Origin: an uncultured Veillonella sp.
Lineage (GTDB): Bacteria; Bacillota; Negativicutes; Veillonellales; Veillonellaceae
Reading direction: 5' to 3'
Length of the DNA: 16,530 nt
NCBI GenBank assembly: GCA_900550175.1
Contig: URQX01000025.1
Location: 1-16,530 of the forward strand
Shown: one piece after another, positions 1-6,605 of the stretch
Layout of the letters: each line of letters begins with the position of its first letter
Position numbering within the stretch: position 1 is the stretch's first letter
The notes under the pieces: model-generated
What the model was told of the DNA's origin: nothing
Seen by the model: the letters and a program-made list of their open reading frames with translations, nothing else
The model's database searches: none
Made by a program: the position numbers and the translations under genes

Positions 1-848
1 GCAAATGTATGCCAAGGCCCTGCAATGCGCTCCTCAATAATATGCCAATTAGCCTTAATATATGGCATGATTTCATCATACCGATCATCTATAATACCAC
101 TAATAATTAAAATACCCTTATCAACAAGTTTATTACCAATTTGAGGTAATAGTATTTTAAGAGGATCCACTGTTAAGTTCGCTAAAATTATTTGAGCAGT
201 ACCATTGAAATCACTATCCAAATTACCACAAATTATTTCAGCTGATACATGATTATTCTCACAGTTAATGCGCGCTTGATTGGCAGCATATTCTTCTATA
301 TCTATACCGACTAGATTTTTGACACCTAAATATGCTGCTACTAATAACAGAATACCTGTGCCAGTACCAATATCTAAACAAGTAACTGTATTAAGATCCA
401 TAGATTCACTATAGGATTTTAATAGCTCTGCGCAAGTCTTTGTTGTCTCATGAGAACCTGTACCAAATGAAATATCTGAATCGATTTCAATAATAGTTTT
501 ATTATCGATATTCTCGTATTCCTGCCATGCTGGTTTAATAATCAAATTAGGTAAGATTTCTGTAGGTTCAATATATTGTTGCCAAGAATTAAGCCATGTA
601 GATTCATCTAATATATTAGCATTAATTGATGTAACATTAATATTTGCTTCTGTAAGACGATTTTCTAAATCTGACTTAATTGTATCTATATCCAAAGATG
701 GATCTGCATACATTGTTAATTTAATTAAATTTGGGTGATTTTCTACATCTTCTTCTATAATTCCATTGTCTGCATAATCGTCAAAAAGAGTAGTCACCTC
801 ATCGGTGGCTACTCTTTCACAGACAATGGATACTTCTATCCATTGCAT
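1..848 (-). CDS. prmA: Ribosomal protein L11 methyltransferase PrmA (3' end outside window)
   Basis: This is a class I SAM-dependent methyltransferase that in characterised bacteria methylates ribosomal protein L11 in the cytoplasm. The open frame starts at an ATG (846-848) preceded by AAAGGAGC at a good distance, and runs off the left edge after 282 codons. The family is usually about 290-310 aa, so only a short tail is missing. The N-terminus MQWIEVSI resembles the usual MKWxEISI start. The segment GTGSHETT precedes the SAM-binding loop DIGTGTGILLL, followed by the acidic GIDIEE strand end. ANLTVDPL matches the post-II AN(I/L) motif, and the visible C-terminus ends in AGPWHTFA. It is the last visible gene of the hrcA-grpE-dnaK-dnaJ-prmA unit, 55 bp after dnaJ, the usual Firmicutes order. 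Its first 30 codons contain unusual inverted repeats, listed separately. Family identity is secure; the substrate is inferred from the family. Confidence 0.93.
   Translation of the reverse strand, partial: MQWIEVSIVCERVATDEVTTLFDDYADNGIIEEDVENHPNLIKLTMYADPSLDIDTIKSDLENRLTEANINVTSINANILDESTWLNSWQQYIEPTEILPNLIIKPAWQEYENIDNKTIIEIDSDISFGTGSHETTKTCAELLKSYSESMDLNTVTCLDIGTGTGILLLVAAYLGVKNLVGIDIEEYAANQARINCENNHVSAEIICGNLDSDFNGTAQIILANLTVDPLKILLPQIGNKLVDKGILIISGIIDDRYDEIMPYIKANWHIIEERIAGPWHTF
783..817 (-). terminator. Terminator-like hairpin inside the prmA coding region
   Basis: Read on the minus strand, AAAGAGTAGCCACC (817-804), loop GATGA and GGTGACTACTCTTT (798-785) form a 14-position stem with one C-A mismatch. 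Its T run continues to position 783, giving TTTTT at the 3' side. This has the layout of an intrinsic terminator, with an A-tract, stem, short loop and T-tract, but it lies at about codons 11-22 of prmA. The structure is seen directly. Terminating activity is inferred, and the stem is only moderately GC-rich. It may attenuate prmA relative to dnaK-dnaJ. Confidence 0.5.
824..845 (-). other. Perfect 9-bp hairpin directly after the prmA start codon
   Basis: On the minus strand CAATGGATA (845-837), loop GAAG, and TATCCATTG (832-824) form a perfect 9-bp stem beginning right after the A and T of the start codon ATG-CAATGG. The 3' arm can instead pair over 11 bp with a segment further downstream: positions 820-830 are perfectly complementary to 762-772. 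That longer pairing would enclose the terminator-like hairpin at 785-817. The two pairings exclude each other. A role in controlling prmA translation or transcription is inference. Confidence 0.5.
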
Positions 849-867
849 ATATGCTCCTTTATAGGGA

Positions 868-896
868 ATGTGATGGAACAAACCATTCCTTCACAT
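868..896 (-). other. Hairpin in the dnaJ-prmA gap
   Basis: The 55-bp gap between the dnaJ stop and the prmA start holds an inverted repeat: ATGTGATGGAA (868-878) against TTCCTTCACAT (886-896), 10 of 11 positions paired with a 7-nt loop. No T run follows on the minus strand, so it is unlikely to be an intrinsic terminator. It could be a processing or stability element between the heat-shock genes and prmA, or chance. Confidence 0.4.
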
Positions 897-903
897 GAGC
901 TGT

Positions 904-2061
904 TCATTTAGTCAAACAGTCCTTAATTTTTTCAAAGAGACTCTTGCTCACTTGTAAGTTATTTACATCTTCGTTACTTTCATTTGCAAAGCGTAATAAT
1001 AACTCACGTTGAGTGTCTGTCAACTTCTTAGGCGTTTGGACAGTTACTACAATATGTTGGTCCCCCCGTTGTTTAGGGTTACGCAAATATGGAATACCTT
1101 TGCCCTTTACGCGGAATGCCGTTCCCGTTTGAGTACCTTCCGGAATCTTTAACTCTACTTTACCATCTAAGGTGTTAACTTGTATAGTCGCACCTAATGC
1201 AGCTTGAGCAAAGCTAATATTCACACGGCTAATAACGTCATTGCCATTTCGTTCAAATTCCTTATGAGGACGAACAAAGATATAAACGTAAAGATCGCCT
1301 TTAGGACCACCTAAGATACCAGGTTCACCTTCATTAGCAACGCGTAAGCGGGAACCACTATCTACACCTGCTGGAATTTTGATAGAGATTTTACGTTTTG
1401 CCAACATTTCACCCGTTCCACGACATTTGGAACAAGGTTTTTCGATGCTTTTACCAGTACCATGACAGCGGGAACAAGTGCGAACGGATTGCATACGACC
1501 AAATGGAGTATTTTGAATAACCGCTTCTTGACCTGAACCATGACAGTTTGGACAAGTATCGACACGAGATCCTGGTTCACCACCAGTACCATGACAGTGA
1601 TCACATTCTTCATGACGATGCACTTCTATTTCCATAGATTTACCAAAAGCTGCATCTTCAAAGGAAATATCAATATCTTCGCGCAAATCATTGCCTTTTT
1701 GAGGGCCTTGTTGTTGGCGTCCACCACCAAACATGCCTCCAAAAATGTCGCCAAAGATATCACCAAAGCCACCAGCTTGACCACCGAAACCTCCAAAGCC
1801 TCCTTGGAAACCACCGGCGCCAGCGCCGCCTCCTTGTTTGAAGGCGTCGTGGCCGAATTGGTCATATTGAGCTTTTTTAGTTTCGTCAGACAATACTTCG
1901 TAAGCTTCGTTCGCTTCTTTAAACTTTGCTTCCGCTTCCTTTGGATTATCTTTATTTACATCTGGATGGTATTGGCGTGCCTTTTTACGGAAGGCTTTTT
2001 TGATTTCATCTTGAGAGGCATTTTTGCTAACCCCTAGGATGTCATAATAATCACGTGCCAT
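904..2061 (-). CDS. dnaJ: Chaperone DnaJ (Hsp40)
   Basis: This is the type I J-domain co-chaperone that delivers unfolded clients to DnaK and stimulates its ATPase in the cytoplasm. The 385-aa product has the full domain order. The J domain spans residues 1-70 with HPD at 32-34, and a Gly/Phe-rich segment lies at about 75-115. Four zinc-binding CxxC pairs fall at C153/C156, C170/C173, C196/C199 and C210/C213, each in the CxxCxGxG context, followed by the C-terminal substrate-binding domains. The length is normal for the family. The ATG start at 2061 follows the dnaK stop by 16 bp, with GAAGGG about 10 nt upstream as a moderate ribosome binding site. It should be co-transcribed from the CIRCE-controlled promoter upstream of hrcA. 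Identity is essentially certain. Confidence 0.98.
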   Translation of the reverse strand: MARDYYDILGVSKNASQDEIKKAFRKKARQYHPDVNKDNPKEAEAKFKEANEAYEVLSDETKKAQYDQFGHDAFKQGGGAGAGGFQGGFGGFGGQAGGFGDIFGDIFGGMFGGGRQQQGPQKGNDLREDIDISFEDAAFGKSMEIEVHRHEECDHCHGTGGEPGSRVDTCPNCHGSGQEAVIQNTPFGRMQSVRTCSRCHGTGKSIEKPCSKCRGTGEMLAKRKISIKIPAGVDSGSRLRVANEGEPGILGGPKGDLYVYIFVRPHKEFERNGNDVISRVNISFAQAALGATIQVNTLDGKVELKIPEGTQTGTAFRVKGKGIPYLRNPKQRGDQHIVVTVQTPKKLTDTQRELLLRFANESNEDVNNLQVSKSLFEKIKDCLTK

Positions 2062-2077
2062 TAGTTACCAACCCTTC

Positions 2078-3919
2078 TTATTTCTTGTCGTCATCCACTA
2101 CTGTGTAATCAGCATCAACTACATTGTCATCAGATTTTGTTTGTTGTTGACCTTGATCTGCACCACCAGCTGCTTGTTGAGCTTGTTGTGCTGCTGCATA
2201 CATTTGTTCTGCTAATTTATGTAATGGTTGTTCCAAAGCTTCACTATCTTTTTTGATGTCTTCAATGTTGCCAGCTTCAATAGATTTTTTCAATTTATCT
2301 TTTGCTTCTTCAACTTCTTTCAATAAAGCAGTATCGCCTTTACCATCAAGTTCTTTCAATGCTTTATCAGCTTGGTAAACCAAGGAATCTGCATTGTTCT
2401 TAACATCTAATTCTTCTTTTCTAGCTTTATCTTCTGCTGCATGAGCTTCAGCTTCTTTAACCATGCGATCGATTTCGTCTTCTTTCAAGCCGCTAGAAGA
2501 AGTGATTGTAATTTTTTGTTCTTTTTGAGTACCCAAGTCTTTTGCTTTTACATGTACGATACCGTTAGCATCGATGTCGAATGTTACCTCGATTTGAGGA
2601 ACCCCACGAGGAGCTGCTGGAATACCATCCAAGTTAAAGCGACCCAATGTTTTATTATCTGCTGCGAACTCACGTTCACCTTGCAATACATGGATATCTA
2701 CAGATGGTTGATTATCTGCTGCAGTGGAGAATACTTGAGATTTAGATGTAGGAATTGTAGTGTTACGATCGATAATACGTGTGAATACACCACCCATTGT
2801 TTCGATACCAAGAGACAATGGAGTTACATCAAGCAACAATACGTCTTTAACTTCACCTACTAATACACCACCTTGAATAGCAGCACCAATAGCTACACAT
2901 TCATCTGGGTTAACGTTTTTGGTTGGTTCTTTACCCAATACTTTTTTAATAGCTTCTTGTACAGCTGGAATACGGCTAGAACCACCAACTAACAAGACTT
3001 TATCGATATCGGATGCAGATAAACCAGCATCGTTCATAGCTTTACGAGTAGGTTCGATTGTAGCTTGTACCAAATCAGCAGTCAATTCTTCGAATTTAGC
3101 ACGAGTCAATGTTACATCCAAGTGTTTAGGACCAGTAGCATCAGCTGTGATGAATGGTAAGTTGATATTTGTGCTAGCTACGCCAGACAATTCAATTTTA
3201 GCTTTTTCAGCAGCTTCTTTTAAACGTTGATCAGCTAATTTATCATTGGATAAATCGATACCAGTTTCTTTTTTGAATTCTTCAATAAGGTAGTTCATAA
3301 TGCGTTGGTCGAAGTCATCGCCACCAAGATGGTTATTACCAGATGTTGCCAATACTTCGAATACGCCATCACCAAGTTCAAGGATAGATACGTCGAATGT
3401 ACCACCACCAAGGTCAAATACAAGAACTTTACCATCTTCATCTTTATCTACGCCATATGCAAGAGCTGCTGCTGTAGGTTCGTTGATGATACGAAGTACT
3501 TCAAGGCCTGCAATAGCACCAGCGTCTTTAGTAGCTTGACGTTGAGCATCTGTAAAGTAAGCAGGAACTGTAATAACTGCTTGTTTAACAGGCTCGCCCA
3601 AGTAAGCTTCTGCATCAGCTTTGATTTTTTGAAGAATCATAGCAGAAATTTCTTGAGGAGTATAAGATTTACCTTCTACAGTTACTTTGTAGTCAGTACC
3701 CATGTGACGTTTAATAGAAATGATTGTGTTTTCTGGGTTAGATACAGCTTGACGTTTAGCCAATTGACCTACTAAACGTTCGCCATTTTTTGCAAAACCA
3801 ACAACGGAAGGAGTAGTACGAGCGCCTTCTTGGTTAGTGATAACCGTAGGTTCGCCGCCTTCCATAACCGCAACACAAGAGTTTGTAGTACCTAAATCAA
3901 TACCAATTACCTTTGCCAT
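2078..3919 (-). CDS. dnaK: Chaperone protein DnaK (Hsp70)
   Basis: This is the ATP-dependent Hsp70 chaperone working with DnaJ and GrpE. The 613-aa protein begins MAKVIGIDLGTTNS, the phosphate-1 signature. It carries FDLGGGTFDVSIL at 168-180 and the VGGSSRIPAV signature near 311-320. The hydrophobic interdomain linker (VLLLDVTPLSLGIET) joins it to the substrate-binding domain, and the tail is Gln/Ala-rich and acidic. The N-terminal lobe lacks the roughly 23-residue segment found in proteobacterial DnaK, which explains the shorter length and fits a Firmicute. The start is an ATG with a strong AGGAGG 9 nt upstream. It lies between grpE (28-bp gap) and dnaJ (16-bp gap). Regulation by HrcA at the CIRCE upstream of hrcA is expected. 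No second CIRCE is visible in front of dnaK. Confidence 0.99.
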   Translation of the reverse strand: MAKVIGIDLGTTNSCVAVMEGGEPTVITNQEGARTTPSVVGFAKNGERLVGQLAKRQAVSNPENTIISIKRHMGTDYKVTVEGKSYTPQEISAMILQKIKADAEAYLGEPVKQAVITVPAYFTDAQRQATKDAGAIAGLEVLRIINEPTAAALAYGVDKDEDGKVLVFDLGGGTFDVSILELGDGVFEVLATSGNNHLGGDDFDQRIMNYLIEEFKKETGIDLSNDKLADQRLKEAAEKAKIELSGVASTNINLPFITADATGPKHLDVTLTRAKFEELTADLVQATIEPTRKAMNDAGLSASDIDKVLLVGGSSRIPAVQEAIKKVLGKEPTKNVNPDECVAIGAAIQGGVLVGEVKDVLLLDVTPLSLGIETMGGVFTRIIDRNTTIPTSKSQVFSTAADNQPSVDIHVLQGEREFAADNKTLGRFNLDGIPAAPRGVPQIEVTFDIDANGIVHVKAKDLGTQKEQKITITSSSGLKEDEIDRMVKEAEAHAAEDKARKEELDVKNNADSLVYQADKALKELDGKGDTALLKEVEEAKDKLKKSIEAGNIEDIKKDSEALEQPLHKLAEQMYAAAQQAQQAAGGADQGQQQTKSDDNVVDADYTVVDDDKK

Positions 3920-3947
3920 AATATATGCCTCCTAAAACCTTTATAAT

Positions 3948-4493
3948 CTATTCAACAACTTTTACCATTGCTGGACGAATACAACGACCATCAACAGTAT
4001 AGCCAGTTTGTAATACTTCACATACCGTATCAGATTCATATTCATCTGACGGCACTCGCATAATCGCTTGATGGAAATTTGGATCAAATGGTTTATCTAC
4101 CGCATCGATAACGGCTAAACCGTGTTTAGATAACATAGCCATCAAGTTTTGATGGATCATGATGAATCCATCAAGGAATACCTTTGCATCACCTTCTGCT
4201 GGGCTTTGAACAGCTCGTTCAAAGTTATCTAATACAGGAAGTAAATCTGTAAGTACATCCCCTTTAACATATCCTGCAAGTTGCTCTTTTTCTTGATTAG
4301 TACGACGTTTGAAGTTGTCGAAGTCCGCTTGTAAACGCTTATAGCGATTATCAAAGTCTGCTTTGAGCTCCTCTAATACTTGAGCTGCGTCCGCCATAAC
4401 TTCTTCAGCTTCCTCAACAGCTGGCGTCTCTACATTTGTAGTTTCCACTGTTTCGTCAACTGTTTCTTGTTTAATGTCTTGTTCTTCAGCCAT
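3948..4493 (-). CDS. grpE: Nucleotide exchange factor GrpE
   Basis: This is the ADP/ATP exchange factor for DnaK, acting as a dimer. The 181-aa protein has an acidic, low-complexity N-terminus (residues 1-35), then a long charged helix expected to form the dimeric coiled coil (about 40-75, containing KRRTNQEKEQL). The compact head follows, with LDNFERAV, KHGLAVID, FDPNFHQAIM and a closing GYTVDGRCIRPAMVKV, which match the GrpE signature. The ATG at 4493 has AAAGGG nearby and follows the hrcA stop by 12 bp. The length is typical for Firmicutes. It lies in the standard hrcA-grpE-dnaK-dnaJ order, under the same expected HrcA control. Confidence 0.98.
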   Translation of the reverse strand: MAEEQDIKQETVDETVETTNVETPAVEEAEEVMADAAQVLEELKADFDNRYKRLQADFDNFKRRTNQEKEQLAGYVKGDVLTDLLPVLDNFERAVQSPAEGDAKVFLDGFIMIHQNLMAMLSKHGLAVIDAVDKPFDPNFHQAIMRVPSDEYESDTVCEVLQTGYTVDGRCIRPAMVKVVE

Positions 4494-4505
4494 TATATGC
4501 CCTTT

Positions 4506-5522
4506 CTATTTTTGTTCTTTTACCATAGATTCCATTATATGTTTCATATGAGACAACATGCCAATGATACGACCATATTCCATTCGTGTCGGTCCTAGAA
4601 TAGCAAGAGTACCGATAGGTTGATCCTGATTTGTAAAATCAGCTTGTACTACACTCATCGATTGAAGTGCTTCGGTATCATTTTCATTGCCAATCTTTAC
4701 CTTTACAGGTGTAGGTGAATCATCCTTTAATAGTTGTCCCAATTGATTTTGTTCTTCCACTAATGAAAGCAAGGGTTGCACTTTTTCAACAGACTTAAAC
4801 TCTGGTTGATTTAACAACTCTGTGGTACCTACAGAATAGAACAACTTACGTTTATTAATTGCTCGTAATAATGTTTCTGAAAGGATCATCAAAATCCCTT
4901 GTGGACCTTCCATATGAATCAATAGTGTTCCTAAAGCTTCAGCCGTTACATGACCAATACTTATATTCTGTAAAGCATTGCTAAATTGCATAGCTAAACT
5001 TTGTAATACATCAGGCGAAACGCCTTCAGTAAAGTACATTAATTCATTATCAAGAGCACCAGTCTCAGTAATAACAACCATAACAGCTTGATGTGAATCG
5101 AGCGGCAATACATGAATGTATTTGATTAATGCTCTATCATGGGCTGGAGCTAAGAACAAACTCATACTATGGCTTACTTGTGATAATAATTTAGCCATAT
5201 TTAAGAAGAGCTCACTCGTAGATCCATTAGAATGTTTCCATAACATTTCAATTTTCTCAGCATCCTGTAATGGAACAGGTTGTCGACTCAACATAGAATC
5301 AACATATAAGCGATAGCCTTTAGCTGAAGGAATACGTCCCGCCGATGTATGAGGTTGCTCCAAATAGCCTAACTCCTCTAAATCGGACATTTCATTTCGT
5401 ACTGTTGCAGGACTAATACCAAGATTATAATTCTTTGCAATCGTCCTGGAACCTACAGGTTCAGCAGATTTAACGTAGTCTTCAATTATGGCTCGCAAGA
5501 TGCGCTGTTTTCTTTCATCCAT
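4506..5522 (-). CDS. hrcA: Heat-inducible transcription repressor HrcA
   Basis: This repressor binds CIRCE operators and shuts off class I heat-shock operons; its folding depends on the chaperonin GroEL in studied species. I chose the ATG at 5522 (338 aa, MDERKQRILRAI). It has a GAGGTG ribosome binding site 6-7 nt upstream, and the family starts here. The longer frame begins at a GTG inside the operator itself and is unlikely. The N-terminal winged helix (about residues 1-70) includes the SAEPVGSRTIAK and SPATVRNEMSDLEELGYL recognition region, then QPHTSAGRIPSAKGYRLYV, all family hallmarks. The rest is a GAF-like domain with a C-terminal dimerisation part. It is first in its operon and autoregulated through the perfect CIRCE directly upstream. 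Confidence 0.97.
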   Translation of the reverse strand: MDERKQRILRAIIEDYVKSAEPVGSRTIAKNYNLGISPATVRNEMSDLEELGYLEQPHTSAGRIPSAKGYRLYVDSMLSRQPVPLQDAEKIEMLWKHSNGSTSELFLNMAKLLSQVSHSMSLFLAPAHDRALIKYIHVLPLDSHQAVMVVITETGALDNELMYFTEGVSPDVLQSLAMQFSNALQNISIGHVTAEALGTLLIHMEGPQGILMILSETLLRAINKRKLFYSVGTTELLNQPEFKSVEKVQPLLSLVEEQNQLGQLLKDDSPTPVKVKIGNENDTEALQSMSVVQADFTNQDQPIGTLAILGPTRMEYGRIIGMLSHMKHIMESMVKEQK

Positions 5523-5536
5523 AATGACACCTCTTG

Positions 5537-5563
5537 TTAGCACTCATAAACTTTGAGTGCTAA
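5537..5563 (-). promoter_or_regulatory. CIRCE operator (HrcA binding site)
   Basis: The sequence TTAGCACTC, a 9-nt spacer (ATAAACTTT) and GAGTGCTAA match the CIRCE consensus exactly in both arms and in spacer length. It lies 15 bp upstream of the hrcA ATG and just downstream of the likely -10 region, so HrcA bound here would block transcription initiation or clearance. Control of hrcA-grpE-dnaK-dnaJ, and probably prmA, follows from established knowledge of HrcA/CIRCE. Confidence 0.97.
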
Positions 5564-5571
5564 TCGCATGT

Positions 5572-5602
5572 ATAATATTATCACATAGGAAAAAATTGTC
5601 AA
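5572..5602 (-). promoter_or_regulatory. Sigma-A-type promoter of the hrcA operon
   Basis: On the minus strand a perfect TTGACA -35 box (5602-5597) is followed by an AT-rich -10 region. TAATAT (5580-5575) gives a 16-bp spacer, and TATTAT (5577-5572) a 19-bp spacer. Transcription would start at or next to the CIRCE. The exact -10 hexamer is uncertain; the presence of a promoter here is likely. Confidence 0.75.
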
Positions 5603-5637
5603 GCAAAAAAATCCTTAAAAAGTCAAATAATATCTAT

Positions 5638-5682
5638 TTAGTCAAAAAGACAATTGAATATTTTAAATTAATTAGTCAAAAA
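5638..5682 (-). repeat. Direct repeat TTAGTCAAAAA, two copies
   Basis: TTAGTCAAAAA occurs at 5638-5648 and exactly again at 5672-5682, start-to-start 34 bp. On the minus strand each copy gives TTTTTGACTAA, containing a -35-like TTGACT. A further TTGACT lies at 5626-5621 and the promoter TTGACA at 5602-5597, so four TTGAC(A/T) hexamers are lined up ahead of hrcA. They could be binding sites or decayed promoters; chance in AT-rich DNA is possible. Confidence 0.45.
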
Positions 5683-5702
5683 ATCAAAGTGTAATAATAA
5701 GA

Positions 5703-5810
5703 AAACACTTATACTATCTACATTTATGTCATATTCTAAAATCTAAAAAGTAGAATATGATGGTCTAATAAAATTTGTATTATTAAAACCATGAAATAGT
5801 ATAAGTGTTT
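5703..5810. repeat. 108-bp nested inverted-repeat element
   Basis: The ends are a perfect 15-bp inverted repeat: AAACACTTATACTAT (5703-5717) and ATAGTATAAGTGTTT (5796-5810). Inside lie two further hairpins. The first has TCATATTCTA (5729-5738) paired with TAGAATATGA (5751-5760). The second has ATGGT (5760-5764) paired with ACCAT (5788-5792) and continues with TAATA/TATTA (5766-5770 and 5781-5785). The whole can fold as a three-way junction. On the minus strand it is followed by TTTTCTTATTATT-like sequence, so it might end transcripts of the reductase-like gene upstream. A miniature inverted-repeat element or a structured RNA are alternatives. No clear target-site duplication is visible. Confidence 0.6.
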
Positions 5811-5921
5811 ATATATCTAATAATTTTATTGTTACTAAAATTCAGAGAAAAACCAATCACTCTCTAGATAAACGTACAGATTAAGAATTTATAAAACCAT
5901 TAGCACTTAAAATATAGCTAT

Positions 5922-6524
5922 TTATAGTTCTACACCTTCTAAGGGATTACCTAGGCGTTCTAATAGTTTTCCCATACGCTCACGGGGCTCGCCATGTTCT
6001 GCATACCAATCTACTAAGATATCTACAGCTTTTTTGGATTGCTCAACAGTAAGCTTTCTAGCCAAAATTTTACCAGCCTCTGGTCGCATTCCTGTATTGC
6101 CGCCAACAGCTAACATAAAACCTTGAGACGTACCAATAAAAGCAATATCTTTTACCATTGCATCTGGACAGTTACGACCACAGCCACTGATACCAATTTT
6201 GCACTTGTGAGATGTTTTTCGGCCGTAATGTTTTCTCTCTACATAATCAGCCAATTCTTTAGTTTCCATTTGGCCATTTTTACAATAGCCTTTACCTACG
6301 CAGGCGATTAAGGAATTAACACCCCTATGAATAACAGTAGTCACACCTTCAGGCAGTTCAGAGATAAGCTGTTCTTTATCATCTTTTTCTATACCTGTAA
6401 TTTGTATACCTGTTACAACATGACGGAAGGATCCTCCATATTTTTCAGCCAGTGTTATACATGCTTTCATTTGATCTAAAGTAAATTCATTATGCAAACC
6501 GTGTAATATTACAGATGTCTTCAT
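5922..6524 (-). CDS. Small 4Fe-4S/siroheme sulfite or nitrite reductase-like protein
   Basis: The 200-aa product has a sulfite/nitrite reductase ferredoxin-like half domain (about residues 1-65). The siroheme-4Fe-4S cysteine pattern follows: C75-x5-C81, then C115-x3-C119 in SGCGRNCPDA, and a C-terminal GGNTGMRPE region. The spacing matches the motif that binds the coupled siroheme and iron-sulfur cluster in sulfite and nitrite reductases. Full enzymes are two to three times longer and contain a repeated domain. This length instead fits the small single-domain, low-spin assimilatory-type sulfite reductases described in anaerobes. The ATG at 6524 has a strong AGGAGG. It follows hemW by 81 bp with no obvious terminator between. 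In many Firmicutes hemW is directly followed by hrcA, so this gene appears inserted into that order. Substrate (sulfite, nitrite or another small oxidant) and electron donor cannot be told from sequence. Confidence 0.8.
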   Translation of the reverse strand: MKTSVILHGLHNEFTLDQMKACITLAEKYGGSFRHVVTGIQITGIEKDDKEQLISELPEGVTTVIHRGVNSLIACVGKGYCKNGQMETKELADYVERKHYGRKTSHKCKIGISGCGRNCPDAMVKDIAFIGTSQGFMLAVGGNTGMRPEAGKILARKLTVEQSKKAVDILVDWYAEHGEPRERMGKLLERLGNPLEGVEL

Positions 6525-6532
6525 CGTTCCTC

Positions 6533-6592
6533 CTCAAATCTAGCATGCTTATTCATCATCATCCTATTTATACTAACATATTAGATTTTGAG
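6533..6592 (-). repeat. Inverted repeat flanking the leader of the reductase-like gene
   Basis: CTCAAATCTA (6533-6542) and TAGATTTTGAG (6582-6592) are complementary except for one extra T. They bracket the short leader between hemW and the reductase-like gene. The copy nearer the start codon overlaps the first two bases of the AGGAGG ribosome binding site (6527-6534). Pairing could therefore affect translation, but the stem is AT-rich and its loop is about 40 nt. A -10-like TATAAA also lies within the loop. Confidence 0.3.
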
Positions 6593-6605
6593 AAACTGTG
6601 AGAAA

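Larger units (their letters stand above)
5564..5921. other. Gene-free AT-rich region upstream of the hrcA operon
   Basis: About 360 bp without a credible open reading frame on either strand. It contains the hrcA promoter at its low-coordinate end, a pair of 11-bp direct repeats (5638-5682), and a 108-bp nested inverted repeat (5703-5810). A small AT-only hairpin also lies at 5822-5842, with arms AATTTTA and TAAAATT. The stretch 5843-5921 beyond it shows no recognisable element. The composition is clearly more AT-rich than the flanking genes. No strong GC-containing intrinsic terminator for the reductase-like gene at 5922-6524 is visible. Confidence 0.7.

Noticed and set aside
762..848. Inserted palindromic protein-coding element in prmA, as in Rickettsia
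   Set aside because: The encoded N-terminus aligns with ordinary PrmA without extra residues, so no insertion is needed to explain the inverted repeats.
1540..2037. 165-codon plus-strand open frame opposite dnaJ
   Set aside because: It lies entirely antisense to the conserved J domain, Gly/Phe region and zinc-finger coding sequence, with no family-like motif or ribosome binding site. It is a shadow of a biased coding sequence.
3305..3775. 156-codon plus-strand open frame opposite dnaK
   Set aside because: It is antisense to the conserved dnaK ATPase domain; the Cys- and Phe-rich translation has no recognisable domain and no ribosome binding site.
5523..5543. Seven-codon GTG-initiated extension of hrcA
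   Set aside because: The GTG lies inside the CIRCE operator and has no ribosome binding site, while the ATG at 5522 has GAGGTG and matches the family start.
5900..5907. TTAGCACT, a CIRCE half-site look-alike
   Set aside because: There is no matching GAGTGCTAA arm at the required 9-nt spacing; it is probably chance.
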